Positions 1 to 5,152 are shown, counted from the first letter of the stretch. The stretch is DNA of 5,854 nt from Geminicoccaceae bacterium (GCA_020446285.1 JAGREZ010000076.1:5928-11781); one strand, 5' to 3'. Notes: generated by a model from the letters alone, not told the origin. Numbers and translations: made by a program.

Positions 1-963
1 GCGGATGATGCCGAGTTCGAACGGCTTGCCGGCTTCCTCGGCATAGCCGATCGCCGCCGGCACGCCGCTGTCGGGCACCGGCACGACGACATCGGCGTCG
101 GCGGGCGCCTCGCGTGCCAGTTCCATGCCGATGCGCTTGCGAACCTCGTAGACGCCGCGCCCTTCCATCACGCTGTCGGGCCGCGCGAAATAGACATATT
201 CGAAGATGCAGAATCGTTGCGCCTGTTCGCGGAACGGATGCAGCGAGCGCAGGCCGTCGCGATCGACGACCACCACCTCGCCGGGCTCGAGTTCGCGTAC
301 CGTCTCGGCACCGATGATGTCGAGCGCGCAGGATTCCGAAGCGAGGATATGCGTGTCGCCCAGCCGGCCAAGGACGAGCGGCCGCACGCCGAGCGGGTCG
401 CGTGCGCCGACGATGGCGTCATCCATCAGGGCGACCAGCGAATAGGCACCCTCCACCTGCCCGAGCGCATCAACGATGCGGTCGATGATGCTGGTCTTGT
501 GCGAGCGCGCGATGAGGTGGACGATCACCTCGGTGTCGGTGGTCGACTGGAAGATGCAGCCGCGATGGACCAGCTCGCGGCGGAGTACCCGCGCATTGGT
601 CAGGTTGCCGTTGTGCGCGATGGCCAGTCCGCCGAAGACGAAATCGGCATAGAGCGGCTGGACGTTGCGCAACATGCTCTCGCCGGTGGTGGCATAGCGC
701 GTGTGGCCGATGGCCGAGCGGCCGCCGAGCTGGTCGACCACGCTCTTGCGGGAGAAGCTGTCGCCGATCAGGCCGGTTGCCCGGTGGCTGTGGAAGTGCC
801 GGCCGTCGAAACTGACGATGCCGGCCGCCTCCTGCCCCCGATGCTGCAGGGCGTGCAGGCCGAGAACGGTATGCGCCGCGGCCTCGTCCTGATCGAACAG
901 CGCGAAGACGCCGCATTCTTCCCGGGGCTTGTCGTCATCATCGGCGAACGGAATGGATGCCAT
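1..963 (-). CDS. purF: Amidophosphoribosyltransferase PurF (C-terminal part beyond window)
   Basis: PurF transfers the amide nitrogen of glutamine to PRPP to give 5-phosphoribosylamine, the first step of de novo purine synthesis in the cytosol. The first 321 codons are present and the gene runs off the left edge; family members are usually about 470-500 residues, so roughly a third is missing. The start ATG (961-963) is preceded by GGGGAAAG. A 16-residue propeptide precedes the expected catalytic Cys17 in the context EECGVFAL, so this is the self-processed type also found in Bacillus. The N-terminal glutamine amidotransferase domain shows LQHRGQEAAG, RYATTGES near residue 90 and HNGNLTNA near 117. 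Cys252 in FCIFEYVYFARPDS matches an iron-sulfur ligand of the Fe-S type enzymes; the other ligands lie outside the window. The PRPP-binding motif VVVPVPDSGVPAAIGYA is near residues 291-307. It is the third gene of the radA-cvpA-purF group, starting 28 bp after cvpA. Confidence 0.96.
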   Translation of the reverse strand, partial: MASIPFADDDDKPREECGVFALFDQDEAAAHTVLGLHALQHRGQEAAGIVSFDGRHFHSHRATGLIGDSFSRKSVVDQLGGRSAIGHTRYATTGESMLRNVQPLYADFVFGGLAIAHNGNLTNARVLRRELVHRGCIFQSTTDTEVIVHLIARSHKTSIIDRIVDALGQVEGAYSLVALMDDAIVGARDPLGVRPLVLGRLGDTHILASESCALDIIGAETVRELEPGEVVVVDRDGLRSLHPFREQAQRFCIFEYVYFARPDSVMEGRGVYEVRKRIGMELAREAPADADVVVPVPDSGVPAAIGYAEEAGKPFELGIIR

Positions 964-991
964 CGGCTTTCCCCGGGTTGGCGGCATGTAG

Positions 992-1576
992 TCAATTGGC
1001 GGGAGCGGTATCGCTTCCGGCGGCGCTTCCACCGGCATTACGCGCGCGCTCGATCGTATCGGTCAGTGCTTCCTGAGAGCGCGCCAGCCAGTCTTCAGGC
1101 ACAAATTGGCCTATCCAGTCCGCGCCTTCCTCGACATGTGGTTTGGTGACGCCATTCTTGACCCAGTCCGGAAACCTGTCGCGCGGCATGAGTTCCCCGG
1201 CGATCAGATATCCCGCGCAGACGATCAGCGCGCCACGGGCGAAGCCAAAGGCAAGGCCAAGCAGGCGATCGAGCGGACCGAGCGCACTGCCGGCAATCGC
1301 ACCGGCGATCATTCCGCCGATCAGCTTGAACACCACCAATGGTATGAAAAAGACAGCAAAGGCCGTCGCGATATTGGCAATGAGATCGTTGTTCACCGCA
1401 TCCATGACCATCGGCCGGAACTGGGCGAAGGCATAGACCGCGACCGCGAACGCGCCGATCCAGCTCGCCAGATTGAAGACCTCGCGCACGCCGCCGCGCA
1501 TCAGCGAGAGGAGTGCCGACAAGCCGACGACCAGCAGCACGCCCACATCGAAAATCGTCAGACCAAGCTCGTTCAT
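992..1576 (-). CDS. cvpA: CvpA family inner-membrane protein
   Basis: This is a 194-residue, very hydrophobic protein of the CvpA family, named after a role in colicin V production in E. coli; its molecular function remains unsettled. About four membrane segments can be read, near residues 5-25, 32-52, 64-93 and 105-128, followed by a soluble acidic, Ala/Gly-rich tail ending in APAN. The family signature is seen in the N-terminal stretch FDVGVLL...SLMRGGVREVFNLASWI and in GPLDRLLGLAFGFARG. The start at 1574-1576 (MNELGLTIFD) is chosen over an in-frame ATG 20 codons upstream because the extra residues are charged and unlike the family, and GAAGG and GGGG lie just upstream of the chosen ATG. 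It lies between radA (56 bp) and purF (28 bp) on the same strand; cvpA-purF adjacency is widely conserved, including in E. coli. Identity is secure, function is not. Confidence 0.93.
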   Translation of the reverse strand: MNELGLTIFDVGVLLVVGLSALLSLMRGGVREVFNLASWIGAFAVAVYAFAQFRPMVMDAVNNDLIANIATAFAVFFIPLVVFKLIGGMIAGAIAGSALGPLDRLLGLAFGFARGALIVCAGYLIAGELMPRDRFPDWVKNGVTKPHVEEGADWIGQFVPEDWLARSQEALTDTIERARNAGGSAAGSDTAPAN

Positions 1577-1632
1577 GCCTTCGAATACCCCGCGAATATT
1601 CCGCTGTCCCGGTCGGCCGGAAGGCTCCCCGC

Positions 1633-3000
1633 TCAAACGAGCTCGACGAGCCCGTTCAGCCGCGAGAGCTCCACCTGCTCCACAGTTCCCCGGCCGCCCT
1701 CCTCACTCCGGCGTGGCGTGATCGCCCGCGAAAAACCGAGCTTTTCCGCTTCCTTGAGCCGCGCATCCCGCCGGCTCACCGCCCGCACCTCGCCGGCAAG
1801 ACCGATTTCACCGAACAGCACCGTTCCCGCCGCCAGCGGACGGTCCACCAGCGATGAAACCAGCGCCGCCGCCACGGCGAGATCGGCCGCCGGTTCCTGC
1901 ACCCGAAGGCCGCCCGCGACGTTGAGATAGACGTCGCGACCACTCATCACAAGTCCGCAGCGCGCTTCGAGCACGGCAAGCAGCATCGCAAGGCGGTTAT
2001 TGTCCCAGCCGACGACCGCGCGTCTCGGCGTCGCCAGCGGGCTGGGCGCCACGAGCGCCTGGATCTCGACGAGCAAAGGCCGGCTTCCCTCGATGCCGGC
2101 GAACACCACCGTGCCGGCGACGGCCTCGTCCCTTGCACCGAGAAACAGCGCCGACGGATTGCCGACAGGCACGAGCCCGGCCTCGCGCATCTCGAACACG
2201 CCGATCTCGTTCGCCGGACCGAAACGGTTCTTGACTGCTCTCAGGATGCGGAACTGCAGGCTGCTCTCGCCCTCGAAGTAGAGGACGGTGTCGACCATGT
2301 GCTCGAGTACGCGCGGGCCGGCGATCTGGCCGTCCTTGGTCACATGACCGATCAGCAGGACCGCCATGGAATGGCGCTTGGCAAACTGGATGAGCCGGTG
2401 CGACGCCGCCCGGAGCTGGCTGACCGAACCGGGCGCGCTCTCCATGTCCGTGACCTGCATGGTCTGGATCGAATCGATGATCAGCAGCGCCGGCATGCCA
2501 TCGGCACGAATGCCGCCGAGGATCTCCTCGACCTGGCTCGACACCGCGAGTTCGAGACGCCCGGCTTCACCCTCGCCGATACCGAGCCGCGCGGCGCGAA
2601 GGCGGATCTGCGAGACGGATTCCTCGCCGCTGACATAGACGACCCGCTTGCCGCCCGCCGACAGTGCCGCTGCGGCCTGAAGGGTCAGTGTCGACTTGCC
2701 GATGCCCGGATCGCCGCCGAGAAGCATGGCGGATCCGGGCACGATACCGCCGCCGAGTGCACGATCGAGTTCGTCGATACCCGTCGACAGGCGCGGCGCC
2801 GGCTTCTCCGTTCCGTGCAGGCCGACAAGTTCGAGACCGCCCGCCTTGCCGCGCGCCCGACCCTTCGCGGAAGCGGCCGGCCCCTCGACGACTTCCTCGA
2901 CAAGCGTGTTCCATTCACCACACCCGTCACAGCGTCCTGCCCAGCGGGGATGAATCTGGCCACAGCTCTGGCAGGCGAAAACGCGGGATTGTCTGACCAT
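1633..3000 (-). CDS. radA: DNA repair protein RadA (Sms)
   Basis: RadA is a RecA-like ATPase that processes recombination intermediates and drives branch migration during recombinational repair. The product is 455 residues, the usual size for the family. A four-cysteine zinc finger lies at Cys10, Cys13, Cys24 and Cys27 (ACQSCG...GRCDGCGEW). The Walker A motif GGDPGIGKST is at 95-104 and Walker B ALLIIDS at 171-177. The RadA-specific KNRFG motif is at 257-261. The C-terminal part from about residue 280 is the Lon-protease-like domain, with the expected DLAVAAALVSS and FGEIGLAGEVR segments. The start at 2998-3000 (MVRQSRVFACQSCG) is preferred over the in-frame ATG at 3150: family members begin just before the zinc finger, GGAAGGG stands just upstream, and the 50 extra residues would cover the putative promoter. 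It is the promoter-proximal gene of the radA-cvpA-purF group. Confidence 0.96.
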   Translation of the reverse strand: MVRQSRVFACQSCGQIHPRWAGRCDGCGEWNTLVEEVVEGPAASAKGRARGKAGGLELVGLHGTEKPAPRLSTGIDELDRALGGGIVPGSAMLLGGDPGIGKSTLTLQAAAALSAGGKRVVYVSGEESVSQIRLRAARLGIGEGEAGRLELAVSSQVEEILGGIRADGMPALLIIDSIQTMQVTDMESAPGSVSQLRAASHRLIQFAKRHSMAVLLIGHVTKDGQIAGPRVLEHMVDTVLYFEGESSLQFRILRAVKNRFGPANEIGVFEMREAGLVPVGNPSALFLGARDEAVAGTVVFAGIEGSRPLLVEIQALVAPSPLATPRRAVVGWDNNRLAMLLAVLEARCGLVMSGRDVYLNVAGGLRVQEPAADLAVAAALVSSLVDRPLAAGTVLFGEIGLAGEVRAVSRRDARLKEAEKLGFSRAITPRRSEEGGRGTVEQVELSRLNGLVELV

Positions 3001-3035
3001 CTGCCCTTCCGGACCCGTGCGCGGGATGAACCGGG

Positions 3036-3044
3036 CGTATAGCA
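3036..3044 (-). promoter_or_regulatory. Candidate extended -10 promoter of the radA operon
   Basis: Read leftward the sequence is TGCTATACG, an extended -10 (TG-n-TATACG) ending about 36 bp before the radA ATG. No convincing -35 is seen at 17 bp; that position (TGTCTG) falls inside the TCCAGACAG/CTGTCTGGA palindrome, so a protein bound there would cover the promoter. This is inferred from sequence only. Confidence 0.35.
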
Positions 3045-3051
3045 CTAGTGC
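3042..3051. repeat. Perfect 10-bp palindrome GCACTAGTGC
   Basis: GCACTAGTGC is its own reverse complement. It overlaps the TG of the candidate radA extended -10 and directly borders the longer palindrome to its right, so it may be part of the same operator region. No known regulator is assigned. Confidence 0.4.
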
Positions 3052-3097
3052 ATCGATCCAGACAGATCGTATCGAGCTGTCTGGAAAAATTGATGCA
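3049..3097. repeat. Long imperfect palindrome with TCCAGACAG arms
   Basis: The core arms TCCAGACAG (3057-3065) and CTGTCTGGA (3077-3085) are exact reverse complements around an 11-base centre. Outer arms TGCATC (3049-3054) and GATGCA (3092-3097) also pair, with unequal spacers of 2 and 7 or fewer bases. There is no T-run after either side, so a terminator is unlikely. It lies 57-85 bp upstream of radA, where an operator is plausible. The same 10-mer TCCAGACAGA recurs at 3294-3303 in the pilin leader. Confidence 0.5.
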
Positions 3098-3108
3098 AAA
3101 ACAACAAG

Positions 3109-3153
3109 CTGGTGCTCAGGCGTATGAACGAAGTGAATGCGCCGGTGCACCAG
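3109..3153. repeat. Two-tier inverted repeat / potential hairpin
   Basis: CTGGTGC (3109-3115) pairs with GCACCAG (3147-3153), and after a 3-base symmetric internal loop GGCGTAT (3119-3125) pairs with ATGCGCC (3137-3143) with one G-U. The apical loop is 11 bases. No T-run follows in either direction. It could be a structured RNA element, a REP-like unit or a protein site; nothing in the window decides. Confidence 0.35.
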
Positions 3154-3212
3154 ACGGCGAATGTGAAGCGGATGAAGGAAAACACTTTCGCGCGTTGTCG
3201 GGCAGAAGCGGG

Positions 3213-3228
3213 AATTTTAGATAAAATT
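3213..3228. promoter_or_regulatory. AT-rich palindrome upstream of pilin 1 promoter
   Basis: AATTTTAGATAAAATT is a perfect 7-bp inverted repeat around GA, conspicuous in this GC-rich DNA. It ends about 31 bp before the candidate pilin 1 -35 box, a position suited to an activator or UP-like element. It is not seen upstream of the other two pilin copies. Confidence 0.3.
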
Positions 3229-3259
3229 GCGTGAACTTGCAGGGAAATCTCGATCGTGT

Positions 3260-3288
3260 TTGCGATCTGTTAACCCGGACATGGAATA
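3260..3288 (+). promoter_or_regulatory. Candidate promoter of pilin gene 1
   Basis: TTGCGA (3260-3265) and GGAATA (3283-3288) are spaced by 17 bp and would start transcription near 3295, just upstream of the leader hairpin. The spacer contains CTGTTAACC (3267-3275), which recurs upstream of pilin 3 at almost the same distance from the ATG (62 versus 61 bp), supporting a functional role. The boxes themselves match consensus only moderately. Confidence 0.4.
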
Positions 3289-3293
3289 GTCCC

Positions 3294-3328
3294 TCCAGAC
3301 AGAGGGCCTTTCCCGGAGATAGTCTGGA
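3294..3328 (+). promoter_or_regulatory. 5' leader hairpin enclosing the ribosome binding site of pilin 1
   Basis: TCCAGAC (3294-3300) is the exact reverse complement of GTCTGGA (3322-3328), which ends directly before the ATG at 3329. The loop contains the ribosome binding site CCCGGAGA (GGAG at 3315-3318, 10 bases from the ATG). Folding would place the start codon next to a closed stem and could lower translation. The stem is only 7 bp with a 21-base loop, so stability is uncertain. Copies 2 and 3 keep the ribosome binding site but not these arms. Confidence 0.4.
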
Positions 3329-4075
3329 ATGTTTGAAGAAATTTCCCAGTCCTTGCACAGTTCCCGCAGACCCGCCCGGCCGGCCGAGGCCGGCTTCACG
3401 CTGGTGGAACTGTCGATCGTGCTCGTGATCATCGGCCTCATCATCGGCGGTGTGCTGAAGGGCCAGGAGATGATCGAGAGCGCGCGGGTGAAATCGACCA
3501 TGAGTCAGGTCGAATCCTATCGCGCCGCGCACAACACCTTCTACGACAAGTATCGCGCCATGCCCGGCGACTACAGCGACGGCCAGGCGGCCCTCGGCAC
3601 GCCGGTGGGCATCACCTGGACCACCCCGGCCTGCGATGGCGCCGCCAACCAGTGTGATGGCAACGGCCAGCTTTCCGGCAGTGGCGTCACCACCGAGACC
3701 CTGCTCTACTGGCAGCACATGGCGGCCGCCGATCTCATCACCGGCATCGAACTCGCAGCAGCACCGGTCCCGGACCATGGACGCGGTCTGCCGAGCGCGC
3801 CCGTCGGCGGCGGCTTCAGCGTCGCCTTCATGAATGTGCTCAACAAGCAGGCGCAATGGGTCCGGCTCGAACGCGGCCCGGCCACCGGCGATGGCGTGAT
3901 CGAGGGTGACACCGCCATGAGCATCGACCGCAAGCTCGATGACGGCCGCCCCGGCTCCGGCTGGATCCGCCAGGACAATCGCAACTGCATCCAGGGCGGT
4001 GCGGCACTGACGACGACTTCCGCCTACAACATCACCAACGGCTTCGACTGTCGCCTGATCTTCGAGATCGACTGA
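3329..4075 (+). CDS. Type IV pilin-like / pseudopilin-like protein, tandem copy 1
   Basis: The 248-residue product has a prepilin-type N terminus: a 22-residue basic leader ending in Gly22, then FTLVELS with Phe at +1 and Glu at +5 and a hydrophobic helix to about residue 43 (IVLVIIGLIIGGVL). Prepilin peptidase should cut after Gly22 and methylate Phe23, leaving about 226 residues in a filament spanning the envelope. The globular part shows features I associate with large alphaproteobacterial prepilin-like proteins: KYxAMPGDY, an Asp/Gly-rich loop after Cys109, LLYWQHMAAADLITG, and IDRKLDDGRPGSG. Cysteines 102/109 and 220/241 could form two disulfides, the latter like the C-terminal D-loop of type IVa pilins. 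The ribosome binding site is CCCGGAGA. No assembly gene is adjacent, so major pilin, minor pilin or T2SS pseudopilin cannot be told apart. The leader sequence differs from copies 2 and 3, while the body is closest to copy 3. Confidence 0.9.
   Translation: MFEEISQSLHSSRRPARPAEAGFTLVELSIVLVIIGLIIGGVLKGQEMIESARVKSTMSQVESYRAAHNTFYDKYRAMPGDYSDGQAALGTPVGITWTTPACDGAANQCDGNGQLSGSGVTTETLLYWQHMAAADLITGIELAAAPVPDHGRGLPSAPVGGGFSVAFMNVLNKQAQWVRLERGPATGDGVIEGDTAMSIDRKLDDGRPGSGWIRQDNRNCIQGGAALTTTSAYNITNGFDCRLIFEID
3407..3513 (+). repeat. 107-bp tract identical in pilin copies 1 and 3
   Basis: Positions 3407-3513 are base-for-base the same as 5270-5376 in copy 3. They encode residues 27-62, from the conserved Glu+5 through the helix. 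The matching part of copy 2 has seven differences, six of them synonymous and one Val to Ile. Immediately before the tract copies 2 and 3 share CTCGTCGAA against CTGGTGGAA in copy 1 (read from the codon for Leu+3), marking a likely recombination breakpoint. Confidence 0.85.
3914..3991 (+). repeat. 78-bp tract identical in all three pilin copies
   Basis: Positions 3914-3991, 4815-4892 and 5777-5854 are identical at every base and encode residues 196-221 (AMSIDRKLDDGRPGSG onward to NRNCI). Copies 1 and 2 diverge directly after it (Gln versus Asp at residue 222); in copy 3 it reaches the window edge, so it may be longer. Confidence 0.9.
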
Positions 4076-4080
4076 TCTCG

Positions 4081-4104
4081 CGACCGGTCGATCCTCACCG
4101 GTCG
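4081..4104 (+). repeat. Inverted repeat just after pilin 1 stop
   Basis: CGACCGGT (4081-4088) and ACCGGTCG (4097-4104) form an 8-bp stem with an 8-base loop, starting 5 bases after the stop codon. Its right arm overlaps the left arm of the following terminator, so the two hairpins are mutually exclusive; it may be incidental. Confidence 0.4.
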
Positions 4105-4148
4105 GGGCCGTCCGGCGTTCGCGCCACGGCCCCGGCCTTCTTCCCTTT
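4100..4148 (+). terminator. Intrinsic terminator of pilin 1
   Basis: GGTCGGGGCCGT (4100-4111) pairs with ACGGCCCCGGCC (4126-4137) over 12 bp including one G-U, and after a two-base CC bulge GGCG pairs with CGCC around a TTCG tetraloop (4118-4121). The total is 16 pairs, followed by the pyrimidine-rich tail TTCTTCCCTTT. The tail is not a pure T-run, but the hairpin is very strong and well placed 24 bases after the stop codon. Confidence 0.75.
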
Positions 4149-4202
4149 CGCCACGACGGCGGGCGATCGAACATCCGTTCACATCGTTCTCCCGTTCAGC
4201 CG

Positions 4203-4229
4203 CCATGCAATTCCCGGAGAATATCTGCA
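4203..4229 (+). promoter_or_regulatory. Shortened 5' UTR and ribosome binding site of pilin 2
   Basis: The sequence CCATGCAATTCCCGGAG matches pilin 3's upstream region exactly if 22 bp between two CAAT repeats (5148-5151 and 5170-5173) are removed. The ribosome binding site GGAG (4216-4219) keeps the 10-base spacing to the ATG seen in the other copies. No convincing -35/-10 pair was found between the upstream terminator and this gene, and the CTGTTAACC motif is degenerate here (GTTCAGCC). Confidence 0.5.
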
Positions 4230-4976
4230 ATGTCTGTCGCCATCCTTCCCGCCGGCTCCCGCGCGCCGCAACCGGAACGTGCCGATGAAGCGGGCTTCAC
4301 CCTCGTCGAACTGTCGATCGTGCTCGTGATCATCGGTCTCATCATCGGCGGCGTGCTGAAGGGTCAGGAGATGATCGAGAGCGCACGGGTAAAATCGACC
4401 ATGAGCCAGATCGAATCCTATCGCGCCGCGCACAACACCTTCTTCGACAAGTACAGTGCCATGCCCGGCGACTATGGTGACGGCCAGGCCGCACTCGGCA
4501 CGCCGGTCGGCATCACCTGGACCACCCCGGCCTGCGACGGTGCCGCCAACCAGTGCGACGGCGACGGCCTGGTCGACGGCAACGGCGCGAGCGGTGAAAC
4601 GCTGCTCTACTGGCAGCACATGGCGGCGGCCGACCTCATCACCGGCATCGAACTTGCCGCGGCCCCGGCTCCGGAGCATGGACGCGGTCTGCCGAGTGCG
4701 CCCGTCGGCGGCGGTTTCAGCATCCACTACCTGAACATTCTCAACAAGCAGGCGCAGTGGATCCGGCTCGAACGTGGTCCGCGATCCGCCGACGGCGTGA
4801 TCGAGGGCGACACCGCCATGAGCATCGACCGCAAGCTCGATGACGGCCGCCCCGGCTCCGGCTGGATCCGCCAGGACAATCGCAACTGCATCGACGGCGG
4901 TGCAGCACTGACGACGACATCCGCCTACAACATCACCAACGGCGCCGACTGCCACCTGCTGTTCGAGATCGACTGA
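4230..4976 (+). CDS. Type IV pilin-like / pseudopilin-like protein, tandem copy 2
   Basis: This is a 248-residue paralogue of the preceding gene with the same layout: a 22-residue leader (MSVAILPAGSRAPQ...) ending in Gly22, FTLVELS, a hydrophobic helix, and cysteines at 102, 109, 220 and 241. The leader is close to copy 3 (MSVA, GSR, PQ) and unlike copy 1. The body carries the most private changes: the Asp-rich loop reads CDGDGLVDGNG, the segment around residues 165-171 reads IHYLNIL where copy 1 has VAFMNVL, and RSAD replaces ATGD at 185-188. The loop pattern resembles calcium-binding Asp/Asn loops known in pseudopilins; binding here is inferred. It lies 154 bp after copy 1, beyond a strong terminator, and its own promoter is unclear, so expression may be lower or depend on readthrough. 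The reading frame is intact, so it is not a silent cassette in the Neisseria sense. Confidence 0.9.
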   Translation: MSVAILPAGSRAPQPERADEAGFTLVELSIVLVIIGLIIGGVLKGQEMIESARVKSTMSQIESYRAAHNTFFDKYSAMPGDYGDGQAALGTPVGITWTTPACDGAANQCDGDGLVDGNGASGETLLYWQHMAAADLITGIELAAAPAPEHGRGLPSAPVGGGFSIHYLNILNKQAQWIRLERGPRSADGVIEGDTAMSIDRKLDDGRPGSGWIRQDNRNCIDGGAALTTTSAYNITNGADCHLLFEID

Positions 4977-4995
4977 TCCCCACAACGGTCTCCTT

Positions 4996-5057
4996 GCGGG
5001 CAAGGGCCGCGCGGTCCATCACCTCGGGGCCCTTGTCCGCCTCCCTTCCTTCATCCC
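4996..5057 (+). terminator. Intrinsic terminator of pilin 2
   Basis: GCGGGCAAGGGCC (4996-5008) pairs with GGCCCTTGTCCGC (5028-5040) over 13 bp with one G-U, around a 19-base loop, 19 bases after the stop codon. A pyrimidine-rich tail CTCCCTTCCTTCATCCC follows. Its sequence is unrelated to the terminator after pilin 1, so the 3' flanks of the copies were either not duplicated or were replaced. Confidence 0.7.
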
Positions 5058-5122
5058 ACCGGCCCGCAGAGACCTGCGATCCCTGACGGATCTCTCCGGA
5101 ACCAGCGGAATTCGGGCGGGCA

Positions 5123-5152
5123 TTCAGAACCTGTTAACCTGTCCATGCAATA
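5123..5152 (+). promoter_or_regulatory. Candidate promoter of pilin gene 3
   Basis: TTCAGA (5123-5128) and GCAATA (5147-5152) are 18 bp apart; AT-rich TATATCC follows. The spacer holds CTGTTAACC (5131-5139), as in the pilin 1 promoter, and CCATGCAAT (5143-5151) is shared with pilin 2. Both box matches are weak, but the conserved position 61 bp before the ATG supports a role. A palindrome TTTCCGGAAA lies downstream at 5158-5167. Confidence 0.4.

Larger units (their letters stand above)
3001..3328. other. Divergent intergenic region between radA and the pilin array
   Basis: No gene is supported in these 328 bases. The stretch is more AT-rich than its surroundings and is crowded with inverted repeats: GCACTAGTGC at 3042-3051, a TCCAGACAG palindrome at 3057-3085, a hairpin at 3109-3153, an AT-rich repeat at 3213-3228 and a leader hairpin at 3294-3328. 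It must carry the promoters for the leftward radA operon and the rightward pilin gene. A small RNA cannot be excluded. Confidence 0.7.

Noticed and set aside
217..1149. 310-codon plus-strand open frame opposite purF and the end of cvpA
   Set aside because: It is a GC-rich shadow: the minus strand encodes PurF with all family motifs, and the frame crosses the purF/cvpA boundary.
1106..1930. 274-codon plus-strand open frame opposite cvpA and radA
   Set aside because: It spans the ends of two well-supported genes on the other strand and has a low-complexity Arg/Ser/Ala-rich product.
2299..3042. 247-codon plus-strand open frame opposite the N-terminal half of radA
   Set aside because: The minus strand encodes the RadA zinc finger and Walker motifs; the plus frame shows no domain.
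3049..3097. Palindrome read as a Rho-independent terminator or as transposon end repeats
   Set aside because: No T-run follows the stem in either direction, no gene ends here, and there is no transposase or target-site duplication nearby.
3001..3100. Alphaproteobacterial LexA box (GTTC-N7-GTTC or GAAC-N7-GAAC) upstream of radA
   Set aside because: Expected because of radA's repair role, but no such spaced repeat was found near the candidate promoter.
3001..3150. 50-codon N-terminal extension of RadA
   Set aside because: The extension runs through the palindromes and putative promoter, resembles no RadA N terminus, and a good ribosome binding site precedes the ATG at 3000.
3116..4174. 352-codon minus-strand open frame opposite pilin 1, with similar long antisense frames opposite copies 2 and 3
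   Set aside because: Its product is Asp/Gly/Ala-rich without a recognisable domain, and recurrence opposite every copy is explained by the paralogy of the sense genes. The sense frame carries the pilin signal and ribosome binding site.
4230..4976. Copy 2 as a silent pilS-type donor cassette or pseudogene
   Set aside because: It has an intact frame, start codon, ribosome binding site, leader and terminator; only its promoter is doubtful.
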